From Haematobia irritans (taxonomy: Eukaryota; Arthropoda; Insecta; Diptera; Muscidae): DNA of 64,000 nt. The translations under genes were made by a program, and so were the position numbers. Positions 20,186-30,013 of this stretch are shown here, piece after piece. Under the pieces are notes generated by a model. It saw only the letters and a list, made by a program, of their open reading frames with translations, was not told the origin of the DNA and did not search any database. The stretch's first letter is position 1. The number at the start of each line of letters is the position of its first letter. The stretch lies in the NCBI RefSeq assembly GCF_050003625.1, contig NC_134398.1, forward strand, positions 27,621,211 through 27,685,210. Direction: 5' to 3'.

Positions 20186-20758
20186 TAGAGGTGTGCACGT
20201 GACACGAAATTGTCGTGACTCACGAAATTTTTCGTGACTCACGCGTGATTCGTGAGTCACGCTGACGGCTACGGCGTGAGTGTGCGTGATTAACCAATCA
20301 AATGTCGTGCGTGAACGTGAGTCACGAAAATAATATCGTCGTGAGTAACGAATTTCGGAAAAAACCGCTCACGAAAATAATCCCGCTTACGAAATGGCTA
20401 CGAGTTGAATTCATTTATAATTTTAGTGACATCCTAGGTGTTAACGTGTTTTATAACGCTCTCGATTTTAATATACTCATGTTTTTTGTCAGGTTCTATA
20501 GGTAAATTACTCATAAAATTATTCGTGAGTTACGAGGTTTTTCGTGAGTCACAACATTTTTCGTGAGTCACGATATTTTTCGTGAGTCACGACATTTAAA
20601 AGATTTTCGTGCGTGAGTGTGCGTGAGTACAAATTTTCTTTTCGTGAACGTGCGTGAGCGTGAGTCCTACCAAAAAATATCGTGCGTGAGTGTGCGTGAA
20701 TAAGATTTCTCCTTCGTGAGTGTGCGTGAGCAAAATATTACTCACGTGCACACCTCTA
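20186..20758. mobile_element. hAT-like MITE rich in GTGAGTCACG motifs, copy 2 (573 bp, inverted relative to copy 1)
   Basis: The exact 8-bp target duplication gtatgaag lies at 20178-20185 and 20759-20766. Ends are tagaggtgtgcacgtga and its perfect complement tcacgtgcacacctcta. The interior matches copy 1 in reverse orientation. The different target duplications show two independent insertions. Confidence 0.88.
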
Positions 20759-21106
20759 GTATGAAGCCTGCAATTTTTATGGAAACTTTTGTAATATTCC
20801 TTTTTTATAAATCGGTGCGATACTTACCTGAAGGCAACTTATTTTCTTCTTTATTCAATGTATGCGGACTATTATCAAGTAAATGTTGTTCCCCGTTTTC
20901 ATTAGCGTAGCTAGACAATTTTCTATAGAAACAAAATTGTGACAAAATTTTCTATAGAAATAAAATTTTGCCAGTCTTGATTGGGCTATCGCCGAGCAAA
21001 CATCGTTTTTGCGTCAACACGGTTAAAGCAAATCAAAGGCACTAACACAGTTTATTTTATTCTCTCACGTTTTTCCTTCGCTTTTCTTTCATTCGTTTTC
21101 ATTATA

Positions 21107-22436
21107 CCCTGCACCATAGGATGGGACTATATTAACTTTGTCATTCCGTTTGTAACACATCGAAATATTGCTCTAAGACCCCATAAAGTATATATATTCT
21201 TTGTCGAAACGAAACAAGCTATCGACATGAAACTTGGCACAAGCAGTTGATGTAGGTCGGATGGTATAGCAAATGGGCCATATCCGACCATTTTTACGTA
21301 TAGCCCCCATATAAACGGGCCCCAGATTTGGCTTGCGGAGCCTTTTAAGAGAAGCATAGTTCATCCGATCTGGCTGAAAATTGCTACATAGGTATATGGT
21401 CTCTAACAGCCATGCAAAAATTGGTCCACATCGGTCTATAATTATATATAGTCCCCAAATAAACCGATCCCCAGATTTGGCTTGAGGAGCCTCAAAGAGA
21501 AGCAAGTTTCATCCGATCCGGTTAAAACTTAGTACGTGGTGTTAGTATATGGTCTCTAACAACCATGCCACAATTGGGCCATATCGGTCTATAATTATAT
21601 ATAGTCCCCAAATAAACCGATCCCCATATTCGACCTCTGGAGCCTCTTGGAGGAGCAAATTTCATCCGATCCGGTTGAAATTTGGTACGTGGTGTTAGTA
21701 TATGGTCTCTAACTACCATGCCACAATTGGTCCATATCGGTCCATAATTATATATAGCCGTTATATAAACCGATCCCCATATCTGACCTCCGGAGCCTCT
21801 TGGAGGAGCAAAATTCGTCCGATCCGGTTAAAACTTTGTACGTGCTGTTAGTATATGGTCTCCAACAACCATGCTATCATAAAAACGATCCCCATATTTG
21901 ACCTCCGGAGCCTCTTGAAATTTGGTACATTTCGCTAGTGTATGGCCGATAACAATCATGCCAAAATTGGTCCGTATCGATCTATATTATATATAGCCCC
22001 CAAATAAACCGATCCTCAATCACGATTGCCACTGGAGCCAAAAATAATCTACCAAAATTTTATTGCCATAGAAAATTTTGTCAAAATTTTATATTTGTAT
22101 AGAAAATTTTGCCAAAATTTTATTGCCATAGAAAATTTTGCCATAATTTTATTTCTATAGAAAATTTTGTCAACATTTTATTTCTGTAGAAAATTTTGTC
22201 AAAATGTTATTTCTATAGAAAATTTATGAAGCATTTCATATTTGGAGAGGAATATTTTGCAAAATCTAATTAGTAAACAAATCTGCCATTTTTGGTAGAC
22301 TCGTGTTCATAATTGCATATAGCCCCCATATAAAGCGACCCCCATATTTCAATTCTGGCTCTATAAGTAGCCCACAAAAGTTCATATCGATTCGTAATTA
22401 TTTCTTCCGTATTTGTACCGGTCAGGCACTGAATAT
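21107..22436. mobile_element. Family A composite repeat, copy 1
   Basis: It starts tataccctgcaccatagg and carries the block cataaagtatatatattct, then tandem units of roughly 150 bp (core cccatataaaccgatcccca / gagcctcttggaggagcaaa in this orientation) to about 22020. At 22020-22308 lies a short satellite-bearing hAT-like element (cacgattgccactggagcc, then 29-bp units to about 22225), after which family A sequence resumes (catatagcccccatataaag). Non-coding. Confidence 0.65.
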
Positions 22437-22731
22437 CAGTGTTGCTAGGTTAGGGTTTCCCCCCCAAATTTAGGGGGTTTTTCACGTTTAGGGGGATTTA
22501 TAGGGGTAACATTTATTTGGGGGTAAAAAATATCTTAGACTATATAAAGTGGAAAAATTCTGGCAAGAATTTGGAGAAAAAAGATGCAGGAAGTCAACCC
22601 AAGTTCCTGAATATAAGCAAGTATGCATTAGCATTATATCATGAATATCCTTTTCAATTGCTTCAGTTGAAAGGGCATTTTTAATACTTGGCACAGTTAA
22701 AAACAAATTAAGAAGTCGTATTTTAACTTAG
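22437..22731 (+). pseudogene. hAT transposase relic (C-terminal dimerisation domain)
   Basis: At 22645-22731 one frame reads SIASVERAFLILGTVKNKLR then SRILT and a stop. This matches the conserved hAT dimerisation motif (S-x-E-R-x-F-S-x-x-x-x-x-x-x-x-x-x-R), with Ala-Phe-Leu in place of the usual Phe-Ser. A hAT-type terminus, cagtgttgctagg, lies at 22437. Upstream frames are broken, so only a remnant survives. Confidence 0.6.
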
Positions 22732-22800
22732 CTGCTGAAAACATTTTTAGAGTTAAATTTTGATTCAATTAAGGGTCTCATAATTAAATGCCCAACGTTT

Positions 22801-23034
22801 TTGAAACACAAATCTGTAAATAAGATAAAAATTAACAATCGATGCACAATCCGTGAAGCCTGGATAAGTTTTAACTCCAAACCATCAGCTCACCTAATAA
22901 CTTCTTATACTCCAAAAGTCACGTACGCTCAAGTAGCCAGCAAATGCGACTCCACCAATAATCAAACTACGAAATTACACCCTGTAGAAATCACTCCACC
23001 ACCAAATTCACTTTCTTCACCACCTCAGCATATA
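22801..23034 (+). pseudogene. Open fragment with a retroelement ORF1-like TYAQVAS motif
   Basis: An open frame of about 80 codons ends where the mariner at 23035 is inserted. It contains the phrase YTPKVTYAQVASK followed by Ser/Thr/Pro-rich sequence, reminiscent of the S/T-Y-A-x-V segment after the zinc knuckles of non-LTR ORF1 proteins. No knuckles are visible, so the assignment is weak. Confidence 0.3.
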
Positions 23035-24314
23035 ACAGGTTGGCCGATAAGTCCCCGGTCTGACACATAGATGGCGTCGCTAGTATTAAATGCATATTAT
23101 TTTTATATAGTACCAACCTTCAAATGATTTGTGTCAAAATTTGACGACGGTAAGTCAATTAGTTTGTGAGATAGAGCGCCTTTTGTGAAGCAACTTTTGT
23201 TATTGTGAAAAAATGGAAAAAAAGGAATTTCGTGTTTTGATAAAATACTGTTTTCAGAAGGGAGCAAATACGGTGGAAGCAAAAACTTGGCTTGATAATG
23301 AGTTTCCGGACTCTGCCCCAGGGAAATCAACAATAAATGATTGGTATGCAAAATTCAAGCATGGTGAAATGAGCACGGAGGACGGTGAACGCAGTGGACG
23401 CCCAAAAGAGGTGGCTACCGACGAAAACATCAAAAAAATCCACAAAATGATTTTGAATGACCGTAAAATTAAGTTGATCGAGATAGAAGAGGCCTTAAAG
23501 ATATCAAAGGAACGTGTTGGTCATATCATGCATCAATATTTGGATATGCGGAAGCTCTGTGCAAAATGGGTGCCGCGCGAGCTCACATTTGACCAAAAAC
23601 AACAACGTGTTGATGATTCTGAGCGGTGTTTGCAGCTGTTATCTCGTAATACACCCGAGTTTTTCCGTCGATGTGTGACAATGGATGAAACATGGCTCCA
23701 TCACTACACTCCTGAGTCCAATCGACAGTCGGCTGAGTGGACAGCGACCGGTGAACCGTCTCCGAAGCGTGGAAAGACTCAAAAGTCCGCTGGCAAAGTA
23801 ATGGCCTCTGGTTTTTGGGATGCGCATGGAATAATTTTTATCGATTATCTTGAGAAGGGAAAAACCATCAACAGTGACTATTATATGGCGTTATTGGAGC
23901 GTTTGAAGGTCGAAATCGCGGCAAAACGGCCCCATATGACGAAGAAAAAAGTGTTGTTCCACCGAGACAACGCACCGTGCCACAAGTCATTGAGAACGAT
24001 GGCAAAAATTCATGAATTTTGCTTCGAATTGCTTCCCCACCCACTGTATTCGCCAGATCTGGCCCCCAGCGACTTTTTCTTGTTCTCAGGATGCTCGCAG
24101 GAAAAAAAATTGGCTACAATGAAGAGGTGACCGCCGAAACTGAGGCCTATTTTGAGGCAAAACCGAAGGAGTACTACCAAAATGGTATCAAAAAATTGGA
24201 AGGTCGTTATAATCGTTGTATCGCTCTTGAAGGGAACTATGTTGAATAATAAAAACGAATTTTGACAAAAAATGTGTTTTTCTTTGTTAGACCGGGGACT
24301 TATCAGCCAACCTG
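23035..24314 (+). mobile_element. Himar1-like mariner (irritans subfamily), nearly full length
   Basis: The left inverted repeat acaggttggccgataagtcc (23035-) and right end ggggacttatcagccaacct (24294-24313) match the known Himar1 termini. TA precedes the left end (23033-23034); the right TA is mutated. Total about 1.28 kb, the family's usual length. It interrupts an ORF1-like fragment (22801-23034). Confidence 0.93.
23213..24249 (+). pseudogene. Himar1-like mariner transposase, frameshifted near the third catalytic Asp
   Basis: The frame from ATG 23213 covers the N-terminal helix-turn-helix region and the catalytic D,D34D core: VTMDETWLHHY, HRDNAPCHKS and YSPDLAPSDFFLF (34 residues between the second and third Asp). 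After FSDFFLFS-type sequence, about 10 bases are missing at 24088/24089 compared with the family. The original frame then ends at 24127 and the normal C-terminus (AGKKIGYNEEVTAETEAY... GNYVE, stop 24247-24249) continues in another frame. All catalytic Asp are present, but the protein is broken. Confidence 0.92.
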
Positions 24315-24319
24315 GATTG

Positions 24320-24745
24320 GTTCAAACAAAATATTAATATTGTTTGCATTGTTCAAACATATTATGTTTCACCTTAGGGCATAAACTGGTAGAAAAAAAA
24401 TTTTAATGAAATTTTCTATTTGTGGATATATTTTTAAGGCGCCAATTGGTTACTTCAATTATTTTACTTGCAGCTTACTCTCTAGGTTTCTCTTTCTAAA
24501 CACATATGTTTATAGGCTATTTCTAATGTAATATATGTTTGCATTTAAGCATATTATATTTACAAACATTTTATGTCCCAAACATAATATGTTCTAACAT
24601 ATTAACATATATGTCCCAAACATGTTATGCTAGTTTATAAACATTATATGCTTTCACTTAAAAATATTGTGCTGAAAATTTTGAGCTCCAAACATATAAT
24701 TTTTAAACCCAAACATATGAAAAACAGTCGTTTTCGTCCGTGTAA
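24320..24745. mobile_element. Non-autonomous repeat with many CAAACATAATATG motifs, copy 1
   Basis: The segment 24490-24740 (aaacatattatgttt-like motifs, ending gaaaaacagtcgttttcgtc then cgtg) is closely matched at 49975-50222. The right end cgtg(ta) resembles the terminus of that better-preserved copy. No coding. Confidence 0.55.
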
Positions 24746-24754
24746 TAAAATTAA

Positions 24755-24940
24755 AAATTAAAAATTTGTATAAAAATTTTCTACAAAATTTTCTATGGAA
24801 ATACATTTTTGAAAAAAAAAAATCCTATAGAAATAAAACTCTGACAAAATTTTCTATAGAAATATTTTTTGACAAATTTTCTATAAAAATAAAAGCTTGA
24901 CAAAATTTCCTATAGAAATAAAAAATTTCCTATAAAAAAA
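24755..24940. repeat. Short 29-bp minisatellite block
   Basis: Six or so diverged units with attttctatagaaataaaa cores, in the orientation opposite to the 13-kb array. Confidence 0.7.
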
Positions 24941-25282
24941 GAATATTTTTTTTGTTTGGTAGTTTTTTTTGTAGAACTTTGCTTATTATCGAGATACAAA
25001 ATATTTTTTATACCCTCCACCATAGGATGGGGGTATATTAACTTTGTCATTCCGTTTGTAACACATCGAAATATTGCTCTAAGACCCCATAAAGTATATA
25101 TATTCTGGGTCGTGGTGAAATTCTGAGTCGTTATTGATGTAGGTCGGATGGTATTGAAAATGGGCCATATCGGTCCACTTTTTCGTATAGCCCCCATATA
25201 AAGGGACCCTCAGATTTGGCTTGTGGAGCCTCTAACAGAAGCATATTTCATCCGATCCGGCTGAAATTTGGTACATGGTGTT

Positions 25283-25375
25283 AGGTTAGGTTAGGTTAAA
25301 GTGGCAGCCCGATTAAGGTTCAGGCTCACTTAGACTATTCAGTCCATTGTGATACCACATTAACTAAAAGTACCT
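25283..25375 (-). repeat. LINE 3' end identical to the SINE tail
   Basis: On the minus strand 42 consecutive bases (from aatgtggtatcacaatggac to agtgagcctga) match the SINE 3' region. After a short divergent patch both have cgggctgccac and a (CTAAC)n tail. In the LINE the tail abuts the target duplication at 25274-25282. Confidence 0.85.
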
Positions 25376-25412
25376 ATTACATATGGGCACTTCTAGTTTT
25401 AACCGTTGAACC

Positions 25413-26290
25413 TTCTCGATTATTTTCTTCTGTTGAACCAACCAGATTGTTCCAAAATCATTAGCAGACTGCTTAAGTTAACGTTTTCCAGGTCCGCAAA
25501 TAATCTGAAGCTATATGCCCCTAAAATTTGCTTACGCCTTACACAAAATGCAGGTGTTTTATTGATTCATTTTCCTCCGCATCATGACAGCTCATACAAT
25601 AGTCATTATACTTCGCACCAATAGTTTTTGCAAAATCGCCTATCAGGCAGCGACCCGTTATAGCAGATATCAGGAGTGATGTCTGGCGTCTCGAGAACAC
25701 TAGCATATCTAGTGTGCGGTTTAAGTTTAAATGGGTCCATATTTGCTTGGTGTCGTTACAACCCTTACAATTCTCCCATCGAACATTTGCCATCATGACA
25801 GCCTTCTCACGCAGTAAGAGCTTGCAGGTAACCAGAGACACACCAACAGATTCTAGTTCCCCTGGAATATGTAAGGTAGTTCCTAGCCTTGCTAGCTCAT
25901 CTGCTTCGCAGTTCCCCGGTATGTTCCTGTGGCCAGGCACCCATATTAGGTGAATATTGTGCTGCTCAGCCATCTCATTGAGAGATTTGCGGCAGTCGAT
26001 GGCCGTTTTCGAGTTGAGGAACACAGAGTCCAAGGATTTTATTGCAGGTTGACTGTCTGAGTATATATTAATGCCAATATTGCTTGGAGCATTACTTCTC
26101 TGCCAATTCACCACTTCTCTTATTGCTAATATTTCAGCCTGAAAAACACTACAGTGATCAGGTAATCTTTTCGCTATTCGAAGTTCTTTAGATCTTTAGA
26201 ATATACTCCGAAACCCACTTGGCCATCCAATTTGGAGCCATCAGTGTAGAAATCTATATATCTTTTATTCCCCGGGGTCCGTGTACACCA
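25413..26290 (-). pseudogene. LINE ORF2: RNase H domain and C-terminus
   Basis: Visible RNase H residues are DFYTDGSK (D), VFQAEILAIREV (E), NIYSDSQPAIKSL (D) and NCEADELARLG (D). The frame is broken near 26190 (after SKDLK) and again near 25545, after which the normal C-terminus continues as PAFCVRRKQILGAYSF and ends LEQSGWFNRRK then TAA at about 25413. Confidence 0.85.
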
Positions 26291-26495
26291 CGCCTCACTG
26301 TTGGGAATTAGTCTCAAACTTTTTGTCGAAAAGTGGACTCGCTAAAGTGTAATCCACTACGTTAGGCACATCTGGAATTATTTTGAGGACCGAACTGTGA
26401 CCGTAACTTTTTTCCGACCACAGCAATAGCTCGCGCAACCGCACAGCCGTTGTTGCAGCTGACTGTTTGGCCAAAATGTCTAAAGGCAATAGATG

Positions 26496-26540
26496 CAGTA
26501 TGACATTAAGGGAGTTTGTTCCTCCCTTAATGTCATACTG
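26496..26540. repeat. Perfect 19-bp inverted repeat with 7-bp loop in the LINE
   Basis: cagtatgacattaagggag (26496-26514), spacer tttgttc, and the exact complement (26522-26540). On the minus strand the arm at 26496-26514 encodes the expected NSLNVIL; the other arm replaces the sequence after CLCIS. It looks like a templated inverted duplication. Confidence 0.9.
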
Positions 26541-28052
26541 AGATACACAAGCACGCCATACGCTGAACTTTGTCTAAACTTGTCGGCTGGTGAAGTGCCG
26601 GCCACCAGACTACAACACCATATAGCATTATAGGTCTAACCACTGCCGTGTATAGCCAATGTACAATTTTTGGTTTTAGTCCCCACTTTTTCCCTATTGC
26701 CTTTTTGCACGAGTATAAAGCTACCGTTGCTTTCCTCACCCTTTCTTCAATATTAAGCTTAAAGTTCAGCTTCCTGTCCAAAATAACGCCAAGGTATTTT
26801 GCACACTCCCTAAAGGGAATTTCAATACCCCCTAAGGAAATGGGCCTAACCGTGGGAGTTTTGCGATCTTTGCAGTACATGACTATTTCTGTCTTTGCAG
26901 GATTTACCCCAAGACCATTATCTTTCGCCCATTTCTCAGTTATCCGGAGGGCTCTCTGTATAATATCTCTAACTGTTGATGGGAATTTTCCCCTGACTGC
27001 TAGCGCCACATCATCTGCGTATGCCACCACTTGTATCCTTTCTTTTTCTAGGGAAACCAGAAGGTCGTTTATAGCAACATTCCAAAGAAGAGGTGATAGA
27101 ACTCCTCCTTGAGGAGTGCCTCTGTTCACATACCTTTGCATGTTTGCTTGTCCTAGTGTGGCTGAAATGCGTCTCTTCCTTAGAAGTTCGTCTAACAGGC
27201 TAGGTTAGGTTAGGTTAGGTTATGTGGCAGCCCGATGTATCAGGCTCACTTAGACTATTCAGTCCATTGTGATACCACAGTGGTGAACTTCTCTCTTATC
27301 ACTGAGTGCTGCCCGATTCCATGTTAAGCTCAATGACAAGGGACCTCCTTTTTATAGCCGAGTCCGAACGGCGTTACACATTGCAGTGAAACCACTTAGA
27401 GAAGCTTTGTAACCCTCAGAAATGTCACCAGCATTACTGAGGTGGGATAATCCACCGCTGAAAAACTTTTTGGTGTTCGGTCGTAGCAGGAATCGAACCC
27501 ACGACCTTGTGTATGCAAGGCGGGCATGCTAACCATTGCACCACGGTGGCTCCCAAGGCTAAGTATACCTGGATCAACATTCAGAGTTGTCAGTCCATTT
27601 AATATCGAGCTCGGATGGACGTTATTGAACGCCCCTTCGATGTCTAGAAATGCCTCGATTGTGTATTCTTTGACAGATAGTGAGCTTTCAATAAAGCTGA
27701 CTAGTTCATGTAATGCGGTCTCAGTAGACCTGCCTTTCGAGTATGCATGTTGTCGTTTCGAGAGCAAACTTGAATCGACGCTAGTTCTAAGATAAATATC
27801 TATCATCCTCTCCAGAGTCTTAAGTAGGAATGATGATAAGCTGATTGGTCGGAAATCCTTCGCATTCGAGTGAGAGGCTTTTCCCGCTTTAGGTATGAAA
27901 ACGACTTTTGATTCTCTCCACTTTCGTGGAATATATGCTAAGTTGATACATCCTATATATATCGCCGACAACCAGGGGATAATTCTGTCAGCCACCGCTT
28001 TTAACTCCGCCGGAGTAATTCCATCAGGTCCGGGGGGTTTTGAATGATCCAA
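26533..28052 (-). pseudogene. LINE ORF2: reverse transcriptase, split by a SINE
   Basis: The N-terminal RT part (28052-27557) has KPPGPDGITPAELK, KVVFIPKAGK, FRPISLSSFLLKTLERM and FLDIEGAFNNV. The C-terminal part (27202-26533) has RGTPQGGVLSPLLWN, VVAYADDVALAV (the YADD catalytic site) and KYLGVILDRKL. These motifs are typical of non-LTR RT. The SINE at 27203-27556 separates them. An extra C in a C-run near 28045 shifts the frame from the upstream linker. Confidence 0.93.
27203..27556 (-). mobile_element. tRNA-derived SINE, copy 3, inside the LINE RT
   Basis: Complete in reverse orientation: (TTAGG)n at 27203-27219, body, and tRNA-like head with B-box ending at about 27554. A 6-bp duplication, aggcta, flanks it (27197-27202, 27557-27562). 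Removing it and one duplicate restores the RT frame ...GILSL|LDELLRK. Confidence 0.9.
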
Positions 28053-28803
28053 AGCTATTTAACGCCCATTTTATTCTAGATTCTGATACAATTTCCTCGA
28101 TAGGAAACGACCGCTGAGCCACTGTGGCACCGCCAGTGCATGGTTCAACCGTCTGATTTCCGGGAAAATGTGTGTCCAATAGTACCTCCAGCGTCTCCTC
28201 ACTGGACGTTGTCCAATTGCCCTCCGATGTTTTAATGAAACCTGGAGCGGTGCTCGTGGATGCTAGCACCTTCCGTAGTCTGGAAGCCTCGGACGTATTC
28301 TCAATGCTGATGCAGTAATCATTCCAAGAGTTATGCTGAGCCTTTCTCAGTTCTCGCTTGTATCCTCTCAGATTCTTCTTGTAAGCGTCCCAATTCACAG
28401 GAGCTCTGGTGGACTTTGCTTTGTTAAAGAGCTTCCTGCACGATTTCCTCCTATTACCTAACTCCATAGACCACCATGGTGGTCGATTTTTCCCCCTTGG
28501 CTTCCCTTTAGGGCATGCAGCTTTCAGTGAAATGTTGAAGGCCTTAGTAATCCTCTCCACTGCGTGTTCGATAACTTGCACAGTGCTCATATTTGTCTCT
28601 GGTATTTCCGGTATCATCATATTGAACGATTCCCTATACCTATTCCAGTCAGCTTTCCTAACATTTGGCGGAAATATGGTCTTGGTGGTATGAACATCAA
28701 ATTTGAAACTGATGTAGCGATGATCTGAGAAGCTGTGTTCACTTAAAACATGCCACTCAGATATCACTTCATTCAGTTCTTGCGAGGCCAAGGTGATGTC
28801 CAA
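28024..28803 (-). pseudogene. LINE ORF2: end of endonuclease and linker
   Basis: The frame holds DITLASQEL, HSFSDHRYISF (the catalytic SDH) and the Arg/Lys-rich linker up to NSFGSFKTP. It is out of phase with the upstream part because one G is missing near 28813 compared with the copy at 54153-54888 (AACAGCAAG against AACAGGCAAG). Confidence 0.88.
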
Positions 28804-29366
28804 AACCTCTTGCTGTTTTTAGTGACAAAGGTTGGGGCATCTCCCTTGTTGCAAACTACCAGATTAGTACGCAAAATAAACTCTATTAGCGACTCTCCCC
28901 TTGCATTAGTATCACTACTTCCCCATATACTATGATGCGCATTCGCATCGCATCCCATAATGAGTTTCGTCTTTGTTTTCAGTGACTCCTCAACTAAGGT
29001 CTTAACGGCACATGGAGGCATCTCCCTGTCATGTCCCATATAGACCGAAGATACCCAATATTTGCATTTGGCTATTTCTAAATTGGCAACGACAGTGTCT
29101 GCATTGCACATTGAAGGAAGCAGAAACAAGTTAAGCTCGTTTTTAGCAATTATACAGGCTCGAATTACATCATTACCAGTATACTGCAATAGTTTGAACC
29201 CCGGAGTACTTAATTCACATATTTTGTTTCTATAAACATATGGTTCTTGAATAAGAACTATGTCTAAGTCCCCTTTCATCAGGAGAACTTTTAAGGCAGC
29301 ACATGCAGCCTTACAATGATGAAGATTTATCTGGAGGATCCGTAGGACCATCGAGATTTTCAACAA
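28773..29366 (-). pseudogene. LINE ORF2: AP-like endonuclease, N-terminal part
   Basis: Endonuclease motifs ILQINLHHCKAA, VLIQEPYV, SSVYMGHDRE and MGCDANAHHSIWGS are present. The start overlaps the end of ORF1 (29311) by 56 bp in a different frame. The frame is lost near 28813. Confidence 0.9.
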
Positions 29367-30013
29367 CCGTCACATCAGCCGCTTCAATCGAGTCATCAAG
29401 AATGTCCTCTTCAGAGATATCGGTGACTCTCGCAATAACCATAGGTTCAACTTTGGTGAGTTCTGAGGCAGTAGAAGCCTCCTCACGCATACGATATCTA
29501 TCCATGTCTTCAACTTTGGTATCTCCCTCGACTTCGCAAGAGGATCCGCTTACTTCTGATTCAGACAGAGGCTTGTCCATTTCTGAATCCTTTAGCTGAT
29601 CGTTTTTATACACCTTCATTTGAATATAATGAAAGCCATAACATACACGGCCCTGAGACTTTGCTAGATGTGGCAAAGACTGAGTGTTCAATATAAACAC
29701 TGCATGCCGTCTTGGCCCATCCACTTCATCGAAACGGCCAACCTTCCAATCAGCTGTTGGAAGATCTGGATTGCATTGTTTCAGTCTATTTAAAATAGAT
29801 TCAGGGTCAGGAGGGTTTGCAGGTATCCACGCATGTGCTCTTGGTCTAGCCGGTATGTCTTTCTTCTCGACTAACTCTAGAGCAGCTCCTTCCCAAACTT
29901 CACCAATTAGTATCAGAGCAGCTTTAAAACATTCTATAGATCTCTGGTCCTCAAATGCGACTAGCTTAAAGCGTCCTTGATACCAACCAGCCTCTTAGTG
30001 TCGAGGATCTGGG
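29311..30013 (-). pseudogene. LINE ORF1, 5'-truncated (C-terminal half)
   Basis: Open from the truncation point at 30013 to TAA at 29311-29313. The sequence EVWEGAALELVEKK, RAHAWIPANP, NPDLPTADWKVG and GFHYIQMKV corresponds to residues about 175-404 of the full ORF1 at 52994-54208. Confidence 0.88.

Larger units (their letters stand above)
25283..30013 (-). mobile_element. Loa-type non-LTR retrotransposon, 5'-truncated, with 9-bp target duplication
   Basis: The target duplication catggtgtt is exact at 25274-25282 and 30014-30022. From 5' to 3' on the minus strand: the C-terminal half of ORF1 (to 29311), ORF2 endonuclease (from 29366), reverse transcriptase, RNase H (to about 25413), a roughly 130-bp 3' UTR, and a (CCTAA)n tail next to the duplication. 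A SINE (27203-27556) is inserted in the RT region. ORF2 has several frameshifts, so it is dead. ORF1 of DUF4780 type plus an RNase H domain suggests the Loa/Bilbo branch; the clade assignment needs a tree. Confidence 0.88.

Noticed and set aside
27203..27219. Telomeric TTAGG array
   Set aside because: Only three to four units, at the 3' tail of a retroelement copy in an interior locus. Flies do not use TTAGG telomeres.
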